Source: Pedobacter duraquae
GTDB lineage: Bacteria; Bacteroidota; Bacteroidia; Sphingobacteriales; Sphingobacteriaceae
Assembly (NCBI RefSeq): GCF_004362245.1
Contig: NZ_SNWM01000001.1
Coordinates: forward strand, 434,001-498,000
Direction of reading: 5' to 3'
DNA length: 64,000 bases
Positions within the stretch are counted from its first letter, which is position 1. The number at the start of each line of letters is the position of its first letter. A program made the position numbers and the translations under genes. Under the pieces are notes generated by a model. It was not told the DNA's origin and did no database searches. It saw only the letters and a program-made list of their open reading frames with translations. Positions 1 through 8,128 of the stretch are shown in pieces.

Positions 1-693
1 TATCGTCAATTTCTCAACGCCAAAGCCTTTCAGGGAATTCACCTCAAAATGTTTGGTCAGCACCTCATTGCTATAATCATTGGTAAAAGCCCAATCATCC
101 AGATGAAAGGTATAAAATTTGTCGCCAAAGAACTCCAGAAAATCCTTTCTCCTGCTTTTCTGAAACACAACTTCTGTTGGTTTAAAACCTTGCAACAGCT
201 TATCTATATAATCAGTGTTGCCCTGGGCAACCAGAAATTCGCCGGTAGAGATATCCAAAAAAGAAACGCCACAAGTATTTTTCTCGAAAAATACCGCCGC
301 TAAATAATTATTTGACTTCTGCTGAAGTATGTTGTCATTATATGCGATACCCGGTGTTACCAATTCCGTAACACCACGCTTAACAATGGTTTTCGTGGTT
401 TTCGGATCTTCTAGTTGATCGCAAATTGCTACGCGCTGGCCTGCGCGGACAAGTTTAGAAAGATAATTTTCGAGGGAGTGATGTGGAAAACCTGCTAATT
501 CAATATGACCACCGGGACCGTTGCCCCTTCTGGTAAGCACAATACCCAGGATCTGGGAAGTCTTTATGGCATCTTCGCCAAAAGTCTCATAAAAGTCTCC
601 TACTCTGAATAATAGCAATGCACCCGGATACTTAGCCTTGATGGCATTGTATTGTTGCATTAACGGTGTTTCCTTAGTTTTATCTTTCGCCAA
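1..693 (-). CDS. mutS: DNA mismatch repair protein MutS (5' part only)
   Basis: This is the N-terminal 231 codons of MutS, the mismatch-recognition ATPase; the rest lies beyond the left window edge. The translation holds the mismatch-binding domain I, including a GDFYE motif whose Phe-x-Glu contacts the mispaired base, followed by the connector region ([13 protein letters not shown] and FLDISTGEF segments). The frame opens with TTG at 693 (AKDKTKETP follows, as in related MutS proteins); an in-frame ATG at 660 is the alternative start. Identity is clear; only the start is uncertain. It lies 87 bases downstream of mqnA on the same strand, so read-through is possible. Confidence 0.95.
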   Translation of the reverse strand, partial: MAKDKTKETPLMQQYNAIKAKYPGALLLFRVGDFYETFGEDAIKTSQILGIVLTRRGNGPGGHIELAGFPHHSLENYLSKLVRAGQRVAICDQLEDPKTTKTIVKRGVTELVTPGIAYNDNILQQKSNNYLAAVFFEKNTCGVSFLDISTGEFLVAQGNTDYIDKLLQGFKPTEVVFQKSRRKDFLEFFGDKFYTFHLDDWAFTNDYSNEVLTKHFEVNSLKGFGVEKLTI

Positions 694-780
694 AATGATT
701 CTATTTACAAAATCGTAAATATACTATGTTCTGGATTAGCGTTCTGCTTCCATTTCAATATAATTTGATTTTTCCAGAAA

Positions 781-1506
781 CTATAGTTTACTAATATAAC
801 TTAGGAAAAGAGCAAGGGCTTCTCTTTTATCATCCGTTAACTCAAAATCAAGCTTATGCAAGAGATAGTCCTCAACATCAAAATTGGGTACAGCAGGTAG
901 CATCTTCAAAACTTCGTTACGTGAATCGAGACCTGATTTCAATGCTTTGTTAAAAGTTCCAATAAATTCCGCTGGAATAGATTTATTGGCCACCCAGGCG
1001 GCATACAAAAATGGTAAGCCTGTAAAATTCATCCATTCCTCACCCATATCATAAGCGTAGGCATAGTCGTCCCTTTTACCAAAAGTCCGGTCTCCAATGA
1101 GCACCATCGCATCAGTCTCGGCACTTAAATCCGTAGTGAATACAGCTTCTTGTTTCCAATAAAATTTCAGGAGCACTTTGGCCAGGTTATTCGATGTTCG
1201 GGACTCTCTGTCCAGCTTCACTGTCTTAATCTCAGCTACAGGGACTTTACTAAAAATAAACACAGAATTCACAGCACCTTTTGATCCAATGCAGTAATCG
1301 GCAATGATCTCCGCATTAGGCACGTCTGGAATTGCGGCAACTGGAATAAGTCCTACATCGACCTGCCCACTGATTAGTTTTGCGGCACAGTCTGACGGAA
1401 TATCCAATGTCAGGTCAATCAGATCTTTCACTTCTGAATGTTCAATGCCGTAAATAAAAGGTTTGGTATTGGTATAGGCTACTGCAGAAATTTTAATCTT
1501 ATTCAA
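781..1506 (-). CDS. mqnA: Chorismate dehydratase MqnA, futalosine menaquinone pathway
   Basis: Predicted to dehydrate chorismate to 3-[(1-carboxyvinyl)oxy]benzoate, the first step of the futalosine route to menaquinone. The 241-residue protein has the periplasmic-binding-like fold signature of MqnA: an N-terminal KISAVAYTNTKPF segment, SDCAAKLISGQVDVGLIPVAA near residues 38-58, and the SRTSNNL substrate loop. The frame starts with TTG two bases after the stop of the upstream phosphatase gene; no ATG occurs before the conserved core, so TTG is accepted. It is the last gene of the mqnE-phosphatase-mqnA run. Length is normal for the family. Confidence 0.9.
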   Translation of the reverse strand: MNKIKISAVAYTNTKPFIYGIEHSEVKDLIDLTLDIPSDCAAKLISGQVDVGLIPVAAIPDVPNAEIIADYCIGSKGAVNSVFIFSKVPVAEIKTVKLDRESRTSNNLAKVLLKFYWKQEAVFTTDLSAETDAMVLIGDRTFGKRDDYAYAYDMGEEWMNFTGLPFLYAAWVANKSIPAEFIGTFNKALKSGLDSRNEVLKMLPAVPNFDVEDYLLHKLDFELTDDKREALALFLSYISKL

Positions 1507-1508
1507 TG

Positions 1509-2123
1509 TTAACTACTTAAATGATCAGTATTGTTAAAATCAATGATGTCAAAAACACCATCAGTATAAGAGAGCTTGTAAAGAGTCGTATTTTGATGTG
1601 GAAAATCAGCCATTTCAGCAAGAGGCTTATTCATCAGGACGCAAAGCAACAGGCGCATTGCCCGTCCATGCATACAAACCAATACGGTCTGTTCAGACGT
1701 CGCACTGATAATGGTATGCATAGCTTCTTTTAGTCTGATTTCTACCTCTTCAGGGCTTTCACCGCCTTCAAACTTTGCGGTATATTCACCAGCTTGCCAT
1801 CGCTCAACCATATCCCGAAAAGCGCTTATAGAAACTTCTGATCCCTCTTTGCCTTCCCAAATTCCCCAGGCAAGTTCGTCAAGACCTGACAACTGCGTCC
1901 AGGGCAAGCCAGATTCGATAAATCGCTTTACAGTCTGGTGTGTCCTTTTCAGCGATGAAGTATAGATATGATCGAAGGGCACATCCTTGTACATTTCATA
2001 AAATGACTCCGCTTGTGCCCGACCGGTATCATTCAGATCGCTGTTTATTCCCCGGCCCTGTACAATTCCACGGGCATTTAATTCAGTCTCACCATGTCTG
2101 ATGATATAAAGTGTTTTCGGCAT
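1509..2123 (-). CDS. Histidine phosphatase family protein (phosphoglycerate mutase-like)
   Basis: A 204-residue cytoplasmic member of the histidine phosphatase superfamily. The phosphoacceptor motif RHGETELN lies at residues 9-16, the second catalytic His is in CMHGRAMR near residue 150, and DELAWGIWEG supplies the usual acidic residue. Substrate cannot be told from sequence: relatives include cofactor-dependent phosphoglycerate mutases, alpha-ribazole phosphatases and broad phosphatases. Its ATG abuts the mqnE stop and the mqnA start follows two bases after its own stop, so all three are co-transcribed. No phosphatase step is part of the established futalosine pathway, so its role here is open. 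Confidence 0.85.
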   Translation of the reverse strand: MPKTLYIIRHGETELNARGIVQGRGINSDLNDTGRAQAESFYEMYKDVPFDHIYTSSLKRTHQTVKRFIESGLPWTQLSGLDELAWGIWEGKEGSEVSISAFRDMVERWQAGEYTAKFEGGESPEEVEIRLKEAMHTIISATSEQTVLVCMHGRAMRLLLCVLMNKPLAEMADFPHQNTTLYKLSYTDGVFDIIDFNNTDHLSS

Positions 2124-3317
2124 TTAATTAATTACTGGTAGTTTATAGTACTGTGGTTTTACTTCATCTTCAAAAACAAAATCCGTATAATCAGTTACTA
2201 CATTATACAAAGTGTCACGTTCAATAGGCTCACGGTTAACTTGTTTAATCAGGTTGACCAGCTCCTGGGTACTCATTCCAGGTGTTTGTTCTTCAGCACC
2301 AGCCATAGAATAGATTTTTGTCGTGTCGTCAAGCGTACCATCGATATCATCCACCCCGAAGTTTAGCGACAGCTGAGCGGTTTGTCTGCTGATCATTGCC
2401 CAGTATGCTTTAATATGGTCAAAATTATCAAGATAAATTCTGGCCACAGCATAATTCCTTAAATCCTCAATTACTGAAACCTCAGCAACATTTGACATTT
2501 GATTGTTCTGATTCCTGAACTTCAGGGGGATGAAAGCCTGGAAGCCCCCAGTTTTGTCCTGAAGCTGTCTTAAACGCTCCATGTGGTCTACACGATGCCA
2601 AAACTGCTCAATGTGCCCATATAACATCGTCGCATTGGTGCGCATTTCTAGTTTATGTGCCTGCTCATGGATATCGAGCCATTGTTCGGCCGTACATTTA
2701 TCGTTCGCAATCTGAGTTCTGATTTCAGGGTGGAATATTTCTGCACCTCCGCCAGGCATGGAATCCAAACCTGCGTCTTTCATAAACTTCATCCCGTCAT
2801 AATGTGACAGCTTTGCCTTTTTGAAAATATAATAATATTCAACCGGTGTTAACGCCTTAATATGTAATTCCGGACGGTGAGCCTTCGTTCTCCTAAAGAA
2901 CTCAGCATAAAAATCAAGATTTTGTTTTGGAACAACACCTCCAGTGATGTGAACTTCGGTAACGGGCTCGCCATCGTACTTTTTAACGGCGTCTAACATT
3001 CCATCAACACTCATTTCCCAACCTTCTTCTTTTTGTTTGATCAACCTGGAATAAGAACAAAAATTACAGGTATATACACAAAGGTTTGTTGGCTCTACAT
3101 GGAAGTTTCTATTGAAGTAAGTTCTGTTACCATGCTTTTTTTCACGGATATAGTTGGCAAGAACGCCCAGATAACCTAAATCTGCATGTTCATAAAGATA
3201 AACACCTTCATCAAAGCTAATGCGCTCACCGCTATTTACTTTTAGTGCAATTGTTCTTAGCATTTCCGGAAGATCCGGGTCATTTAACAAGTAACTGAGT
3301 TTTATAGAGGTATCCAT
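2124..3317 (-). CDS. mqnE: Aminofutalosine synthase MqnE (radical SAM)
   Basis: Radical SAM enzyme that joins the MqnA product to SAM-derived adenosine to give 6-amino-6-deoxyfutalosine. The [4Fe-4S] motif CxxxCxxC is at residues 80, 84 and 87 (CVYTCNFC), and the MPGGGAEIF segment separates MqnE from the related MqnC. The open frame extends to 3392, but the upstream 25 residues do not look like the family; the ATG at 3317 gives MDTSIKL and 397 residues, the usual size. The MqnB, MqnC and MqnD steps are not encoded in this window. The gene begins about 90 bases after crtZ on the same strand. Confidence 0.92.
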   Translation of the reverse strand: MDTSIKLSYLLNDPDLPEMLRTIALKVNSGERISFDEGVYLYEHADLGYLGVLANYIREKKHGNRTYFNRNFHVEPTNLCVYTCNFCSYSRLIKQKEEGWEMSVDGMLDAVKKYDGEPVTEVHITGGVVPKQNLDFYAEFFRRTKAHRPELHIKALTPVEYYYIFKKAKLSHYDGMKFMKDAGLDSMPGGGAEIFHPEIRTQIANDKCTAEQWLDIHEQAHKLEMRTNATMLYGHIEQFWHRVDHMERLRQLQDKTGGFQAFIPLKFRNQNNQMSNVAEVSVIEDLRNYAVARIYLDNFDHIKAYWAMISRQTAQLSLNFGVDDIDGTLDDTTKIYSMAGAEEQTPGMSTQELVNLIKQVNREPIERDTLYNVVTDYTDFVFEDEVKPQYYKLPVIN

Positions 3318-3407
3318 TGTCCAATTTGTATAGACAAAAGTAAGATAAAATAGAATGCTTTTGGTCTTATGCCCCCAGAAAGCTGTCAGCATTATGTCAA
3401 AGGTAAA

Positions 3408-3875
3408 CTACTTCCTATACTGCCAGGCCTCTCTAAAATAGCGAAACGGCACAAACAACATTCCGAAACATTCTCCCTCCTCTTTGCCCAAATGCTTATG
3501 ATGAATTTTGTGTGCTTTCCGTAAGGCTCTGAAATACACGTTGGTTGTTCTGGTAAACAGCTTGAACCGCTGGTGGATCAGAATGTCATGAACCAGGAAA
3601 TACCCTATGCCATAAAGCGTAATTCCAATTCCAATGAAGATCAGGAATTCCCATCCAGGAATATAGGTTCCAATGGAAAAAAAAGTCATCGCAATAACGG
3701 CAAATATCACAAAGAAGTAATCGTTCTTTTCAAAAAAATGTGGTTGTTTATTATGGTGATCTTCATGTAGCGTCCACAACAAACCATGCATAATGTACTT
3801 ATGCGTTAACCAGGTTATACCTTCCATGATACAGAAAGTTAACACTACAATACCTATATATATTATTACAGACAT
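3408..3875 (-). CDS. crtZ: Beta-carotene hydroxylase (CrtZ type)
   Basis: A 155-residue integral membrane non-haem di-iron hydroxylase of the fatty acid hydroxylase superfamily, predicted to hydroxylate carotenoid beta-ionone rings. The metal-binding His clusters are all visible: HKYIMH (25-30), HEDHH (37-41), HDILIH near 95-100 and HKIHH near 122-126, with hydrophobic segments between them. It follows the unknown gene by three bases and shares the strand with crtI, so the three form an operon. No phytoene synthase or lycopene cyclase gene is visible in the window, so the pathway must be completed elsewhere. Confidence 0.88.
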   Translation of the reverse strand: MSVIIYIGIVVLTFCIMEGITWLTHKYIMHGLLWTLHEDHHNKQPHFFEKNDYFFVIFAVIAMTFFSIGTYIPGWEFLIFIGIGITLYGIGYFLVHDILIHQRFKLFTRTTNVYFRALRKAHKIHHKHLGKEEGECFGMLFVPFRYFREAWQYRK

Positions 3876-3878
3876 AAT

Positions 3879-4394
3879 TTAGAGTAGATTTTTAATGATG
3901 CTTCTTTCGTAAGCAGTTAAAGTCCTGGATTGTTCCATATAATTTTTTATCCGGCAGTATAAATCCTGATCGGTGTTTCCCGAAACACCCTTTTGCAAAT
4001 AGGCAATCAGCAGGTCTTTATCGTTATCCAGATTTGCCGAATAATTCAAAATTGATGGCACGTTGACCTGTGTTGTGTAGCGTAAAAAAATCAACTCCGG
4101 ATCTCCGGGCGACGATTTAATAGCACTTTCCAGCAATGCCCTTCCTCTTCTGAAATAGGCTATTTTCTTAACCGGATTAAATACGTGCTTACACATTAAC
4201 AGTTCCGAAATACCACGGTATCCAACAAGCACAGACTGCCCGTTCTCATCAAACGCCTTAAATTCACCGTATATTCTTTCCGCTACGTCGCTATTTTCGA
4301 CCGCTGCATCCATCATCTTCCGGTAAGCAACGAGGTTAGTCGAATTTTTGCCAACAAAAAAAAATGGGATAAAAAAGAACAGCAGCTGTTTCAT
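3879..4394 (-). CDS. Unknown protein in the carotenoid cluster
   Basis: A 171-residue protein of no recognised family. It starts with a hydrophobic N-terminus (residues 2-13) that could be a signal or membrane anchor, followed by a helical soluble body with no Cys and no evident catalytic motif. Six bases separate it from the crtI stop and three from crtZ, so it is almost certainly co-expressed with the carotenoid enzymes. Proteins of this size next to crtZ occur in other Bacteroidota as far as I recall, but I cannot name a function. A helper or membrane-organising role is only a guess from position. Confidence 0.75.
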   Translation of the reverse strand: MKQLLFFFIPFFFVGKNSTNLVAYRKMMDAAVENSDVAERIYGEFKAFDENGQSVLVGYRGISELLMCKHVFNPVKKIAYFRRGRALLESAIKSSPGDPELIFLRYTTQVNVPSILNYSANLDNDKDLLIAYLQKGVSGNTDQDLYCRIKNYMEQSRTLTAYERSIIKNLL

Positions 4395-4400
4395 AAATAT

Positions 4401-5891
4401 CTAAGCGGTTTTTATCATTTCCTTTGCCATTGATTTAATAAGTTCTGCTGCAGCAACCTGACCAGATATTAATGCTGGCGGCACTCCGGGGCCGGGTACC
4501 GTTAATTGCCCTGTATAAAATAAATTGCCAACCTTATGATTTTTCAAAGAAGGTTTAAGTACCGCAGTTTGCATCAAAGTATTAGCCAAACCATATGCGT
4601 TTCCTCCAAAGGCATTATAATCAGTAACGAAATTATCCAGACAATATGATCGCTTATAAATAATATCAGCTAAAAATTCTACACCAACCTTATCCTCAAT
4701 ACGTTTAATGATACCCTTAAAATAGCTTTCTCTGATCTCCTCAGTATCCTTCAAAGCCGTAGCTATAGGAACGAGGATAAATAGGTTCTCCATTCCTTTT
4801 GGAGCTACAGTAGGGTCAGTCTTTGACGGACAACAAACATAGAACAAGGGGTCTGTAGGCCATTGCGGCGTAGCGTATATTTCTTTAGCATGCTGATCAA
4901 GATCTGCATCGAAAAAAAGGTTGTGATGATGTAGGTTTGGAATTTCTTTATTTACCCCGAGATAAAAAATAAGACAAGAAGGTGCGAAAGTCTTTTTATC
5001 CCAATAATCAGGCGTATAATTTCTGTATTGCTCTTCAAGAAGGTGCTGCTCTACATGGTTATAATCAGCTGAAGCAATCACACCGTCGGTAAGCATTATC
5101 CCCTCAGAAGTCTCCAGACCATAAACTTTATCTCCAGCAATTTTGAGTTGCGTAACAGGAAGGCCCGTTTTGAATTTCACGCCCAACGATACTGCCAGTT
5201 CGTACATCCCCTCTATAATCTTATGCATCCCTCCTTCCGGATACCACGTTCCCTGTACCAGGGCAGAATAGTTCATCATGGTATATAAAGCGGGAATCTT
5301 ATTCGCCATTGCCCCCAGAAAAAGCACCGGAAATTCCAACAATGCAATCAGACGCGGATCTTTGAAATACTTCCTCACATAACTGCTTACCGAGCTAAAG
5401 ATATTGGACTTCAACATCCCAACAATTACTTCTTTGTTTGCATATTCCATCCAGGAGAATGCTGGCTTGTAAACCAGTTCTTTCATCCCGATTTTATATT
5501 TAAATTCGGCCTCTTTAAGAAATTTAGTGAGTGATTTGCTGCTTCCCGGCTCAATAGATTCGAATGTTGCATAAAGCGCATCGAGGTTTGCAGGTACTTC
5601 AAGGGTTTCTTTTCCCGGAAAGATCAACTGAAATCCAGGATCAAGCTTCTTCAGTTGGTAGTAGTCGGCAGCCGACTTCCCAAACTGATTGAAAAAATGC
5701 TCGAAAATATCCGGCATCCAATACCAGCTGGGCCCCATATCGAAGGTAAATCCTGCCGCTTCGTAAGTTCTGGCGCGACCACCTATGCCGCTGTTCTTTT
5801 CAAAAACTGTAACCTCGTGACCGTCTCTCGCCGCAAAGCATGCAGCAGACAGACCAGAAAATCCGCTACCTATTATAGATATTTTAGCCAT
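4401..5891 (-). CDS. crtI: Phytoene desaturase (CrtI type)
   Basis: FAD-dependent desaturase that converts phytoene to lycopene or a related polyene. The 496-residue protein opens with a Rossmann dinucleotide fold (GSGFSGLSAA, residues 8-17), followed by GIGGRARTYEAAGFTFDMGPSWYWMP in the CrtI pattern, and ends with the flavin-binding TGQLTVPGPGVPPAL segment typical of carotenoid desaturases. It is the first gene of the crtI-unknown-crtZ run. In many Bacteroidota the next gene would be crtB; here it is not. Confidence 0.92.
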   Translation of the reverse strand: MAKISIIGSGFSGLSAACFAARDGHEVTVFEKNSGIGGRARTYEAAGFTFDMGPSWYWMPDIFEHFFNQFGKSAADYYQLKKLDPGFQLIFPGKETLEVPANLDALYATFESIEPGSSKSLTKFLKEAEFKYKIGMKELVYKPAFSWMEYANKEVIVGMLKSNIFSSVSSYVRKYFKDPRLIALLEFPVLFLGAMANKIPALYTMMNYSALVQGTWYPEGGMHKIIEGMYELAVSLGVKFKTGLPVTQLKIAGDKVYGLETSEGIMLTDGVIASADYNHVEQHLLEEQYRNYTPDYWDKKTFAPSCLIFYLGVNKEIPNLHHHNLFFDADLDQHAKEIYATPQWPTDPLFYVCCPSKTDPTVAPKGMENLFILVPIATALKDTEEIRESYFKGIIKRIEDKVGVEFLADIIYKRSYCLDNFVTDYNAFGGNAYGLANTLMQTAVLKPSLKNHKVGNLFYTGQLTVPGPGVPPALISGQVAAAELIKSMAKEMIKTA

Positions 5892-5936
5892 AAATTGATG
5901 TCCCTAAGTTAAGGAAATTAGCCGACAACCGGTAAC

Positions 5937-5961
5937 AAAAAACCCGGCTATTACGCCGGGT
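5937..5961 (-). terminator. Rho-independent terminator after the lipoprotein gene
   Basis: Arms ACCCGGC (5942-5948) and GCCGGGT (5955-5961) enclose a six-base loop. Read on the minus strand the stem is followed by a run of T (A run at 5937-5942 on the plus strand). It lies 24 bases past the stop of the lipoprotein gene at 5985 and before crtI. Confidence 0.85.
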
Positions 5962-5984
5962 CGATATTAAATAAGCTATAGCTA

Positions 5985-6479
5985 TTAATTTGCAGCCTTT
6001 GTATAATCTAATACAATGTAAGCTGTACCAGAACCATATTCAACGGGCGATTTCAGAATCAGATTGTCTCCATTCGCAGAAAACAATACTAACCTGTAAC
6101 CTTCTGTTACATTTTTAGCTTTTTCTCCTTCGTAAATCTTTTTGAACTGGAAAGTTTGATCTGCAGTACTTACTGACCAAAATATCGTTTGAGTTTTAGC
6201 TTCACAACCACTTCCACCAGGTAAAGTATACGAACCATTTCCGCTATTGGTAAAATTCCATGTACTACCCACAAAGCATTGGTAAGACGCCTCATTAAAC
6301 AAGCCTTTTACTGCTACAGACGGGATACCTTCGAAACTCACGTTGTTAAGAACCCATTTCCCAGTCACATTACCGCGTTTTGCCACAGTAGTTCCAGAAG
6401 CATTTTTTGTAGTCGAGCAACTTTGCAAAACCATTAATGAACTGCATAAAATGGCCGCTATGACGAATATTCTTTTCAT
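5985..6479 (-). CDS. Lipocalin-like lipoprotein
   Basis: A 164-residue secreted lipoprotein. The signal peptide ends in VLQSCSTT, with the lipobox Cys at residue 21. The mature part has the GKWVLNNVSFEG opening seen in Bacteroidota lipocalin-like domain proteins, and then alternating beta-strand-like segments with a Cys pair (CFVGSTW and GCEAKT). A lipocalin-type ligand-binding barrel at the outer membrane is the likely fold; the ligand is unknown. It is a single-gene unit with its own terminator. Confidence 0.75.
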   Translation of the reverse strand: MKRIFVIAAILCSSLMVLQSCSTTKNASGTTVAKRGNVTGKWVLNNVSFEGIPSVAVKGLFNEASYQCFVGSTWNFTNSGNGSYTLPGGSGCEAKTQTIFWSVSTADQTFQFKKIYEGEKAKNVTEGYRLVLFSANGDNLILKSPVEYGSGTAYIVLDYTKAAN

Positions 6480-6546
6480 AAATATATTATTTTCATGACA
6501 ACTTACACAAATCTTGCCAAAACACGAGCTGCTAGGATATAATCAT

Positions 6547-6554
6547 TAAATTTG
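6547..6554 (+). promoter_or_regulatory. Promoter -7 element upstream of the PLP enzyme gene
   Basis: TAAATTTG matches the Bacteroidota -7 consensus TAnnTTTG. Transcription would begin near 6560, which leaves about 20 bases before the ATG at 6581 and argues against the ATG at 6569. No clear TTG -33 partner was found. Confidence 0.5.
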
Positions 6555-6580
6555 CCGGCAACATAAGAATGCTTACTGAT

Positions 6581-7705
6581 ATGAAACCAGAAACTATAGC
6601 GATACACGCAGGTAATTTTGTTAAAAGTGCTACCGGCGATGTAACACCACCTTTAAGTTTATCAACTACCTATCTAAGAGATGAAAACGGTGGTTATCCT
6701 GGTGGGCACATGTATAGCAGAGTAAGTAATCCCAACCGCTCATCATTGGAGCAGTTGCTTACTGAACTGGAGCACGGTGCCGAAGCCTGCGCTTTTTCAT
6801 CAGGAAATGCCGCTGGCATGGCTGTATTTCAGGCCCTTAAACCTGGAAGCCACATCATTGCGCCCGACGATATGTACTGGGGATTTAAAAAACAGCTACA
6901 GTCTATTTTTGCAGACATCCTAACGATAGATTTCATCGATTTAACACATACTGAAGGCATAGAAGCCTATATCCAACCTAACACGGTGATGATTTGGATT
7001 GAAACACCGTCTAACCCGTTACTAAAAGTAACAGATATCTCCGCACTGAGCACAATTACAAAAAAACACAACCTTATTTTGGCTTGCGATAGCACCTTCG
7101 CCTCTCCTTGCCTGCAAAATCCAATAACGCTTGGTGCAGATATCGTGATGCACTCGACCACAAAATATATTGGAGGACACAGTGATGTGCTAGGTGGTGC
7201 ATTGGTTACAGCAAAAGCTGATGACCTTTGGGCGCGGATCCGGAATATTCAGCAGATAGGTGGTGCAGTCCCATCTCCTTTCGACTGTTTCTTATTGGTT
7301 AGAAGTATCAAAACACTTCCATACAGAATGCGTGGCCACTGTGCAAACGCTAACACACTTGCAAACTTCCTGGCACAACACCCTAAAGTTGATGCCGTAT
7401 ATTATCCTGGATTAACAAGCCATCCACAGCATAGTATTGCTAAAAGCCAGATGTCAGACTTTGGGGGGATGCTCTCAGTATTGGTCAAAGGTGGATTTGA
7501 CAACGCTAAAACAGTAGTAAATAATGTGCATATATTTGCACAGGCAACAAGTCTGGGCGGTGTAGAAAGTTTAATAGAACACCGTGCATCAGTAGAAGGT
7601 CCAGACACCAAGACACCACAGAATTTAATTCGGGTATCCGTAGGACTGGAGCATATTGACGATCTTATTGCTGATTTTGATCAGGCTTTGGCACTAATTA
7701 ATTAG
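6581..7705 (+). CDS. Cys/Met metabolism PLP-dependent enzyme (cystathionine gamma-lyase/synthase-like)
   Basis: A 374-residue member of the cystathionine gamma-synthase/lyase family. The PLP lysine is in the STTKYIGGHSD segment, YSRVSNPN carries the neighbouring-subunit phosphate-binding residues, and SLGGVESLIEHRAS is the C-terminal substrate loop. It could split cystathionine to cysteine, synthesise cystathionine, or act on O-acetylhomoserine; sequence alone does not decide. It lies directly upstream of the metY operon but has its own promoter and is not preceded by the SAM riboswitch. The ATG at 6581 was preferred over 6569 because of promoter spacing and because MKPETIAIHAG is the family N-terminus. 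Confidence 0.85.
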   Translation: MKPETIAIHAGNFVKSATGDVTPPLSLSTTYLRDENGGYPGGHMYSRVSNPNRSSLEQLLTELEHGAEACAFSSGNAAGMAVFQALKPGSHIIAPDDMYWGFKKQLQSIFADILTIDFIDLTHTEGIEAYIQPNTVMIWIETPSNPLLKVTDISALSTITKKHNLILACDSTFASPCLQNPITLGADIVMHSTTKYIGGHSDVLGGALVTAKADDLWARIRNIQQIGGAVPSPFDCFLLVRSIKTLPYRMRGHCANANTLANFLAQHPKVDAVYYPGLTSHPQHSIAKSQMSDFGGMLSVLVKGGFDNAKTVVNNVHIFAQATSLGGVESLIEHRASVEGPDTKTPQNLIRVSVGLEHIDDLIADFDQALALIN

Positions 7706-7784
7706 AAAAAATTAACCCAATGAACTGAAATAACTAAAATAAATAACTGTTTTACAGTGCATTGTTTAAAATTCAAAATAATAT

Positions 7785-7815
7785 TTTGAACTATTAGCTA
7801 TTAAGTATACATTTG
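7785..7815 (+). promoter_or_regulatory. Promoter of the SAM-regulated met operon
   Basis: TTTG at 7785-7788 and TACATTTG at 7808-7815 fit the Bacteroidota -33/-7 consensus (TTTG, about 19-base spacer, TAnnTTTG). Transcription is predicted to start near 7820, about 45 bases before the riboswitch core. Confidence 0.75.
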
Positions 7816-7865
7816 CTTCATCATTAGCACAGCTAATCAAGTCAATACCTCCAAAAGATGTTTTG

Positions 7866-7962
7866 ATTTATAAAGAAGTGGCGAGAGACAGGCTCTACGA
7901 CCCACTGGCAACCCTCCAAAAAAGAGAAGGTGCCAATTCCTGACCAGATAACATGGTGTTAT
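7866..7962 (+). promoter_or_regulatory. SAM riboswitch (S-box, SAM-I type)
   Basis: The stretch carries the S-box core landmarks in order: GAAGTGGCGAGAGAC (7875-7889), the central GGCTCTACGACCCACTGGCA (7891-7910), CAACC just after, and AAGGTGCCAATTCCTGACC (7926-7944). P1 would pair TTAT (7868-7871) with ATAA (7948-7951). The 3' side of P1 is also part of a perfect hairpin, ATAACA-tgg-TGTTAT at 7948-7962, so the two are mutually exclusive and could be the switch. No U-tract follows, which suggests control of translation or of a downstream element rather than simple termination. It governs the leader frame and metY-metX-hom. Confidence 0.85.
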
Positions 7963-7975
7963 TTGGAAAGATAAA

Positions 7976-8119
7976 ATGAGACAGATGAAAAAGCAAGCTT
8001 TCAACACTACCAGTCCTACACCAGAAAACCATTTTAAGGTACTATCTGGAATTTCCCGTTTTAACAATCAAATTTGCAAATCACATACTACTTACTGTAT
8101 GTGCTGTTGCATAGCCTAA
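7976..8119 (+). CDS. Putative Cys/Met leader peptide between riboswitch and metY
   Basis: A 47-codon frame (ATG 7976, TAA 8117-8119; second in-frame ATG at 7985) inside the met operon leader. GGAAAG at 7965-7970 is a possible ribosome site six bases before the ATG. The peptide is basic and polar and ends in YCMCCCIA, encoded by TGT ATG TGC TGT TGC ATA GCC at 8096-8116, preceded by another Cys codon at 8075. Such a run of Cys and Met codons just before a stop is what amino-acid attenuation leaders look like. The downstream RNA has alternative hairpins. It has not been matched to a known family; chance cannot be ruled out without comparison across species. Confidence 0.55.
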   Translation: MRQMKKQAFNTTSPTPENHFKVLSGISRFNNQICKSHTTYCMCCCIA

Positions 8120-8128
8120 CCTAAAAAT

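Noticed and set aside
2124..3317. MqnC as an alternative for the radical SAM gene
   Set aside because: The PGGGAEIF segment and CxxxCxxC context match MqnE rather than MqnC.
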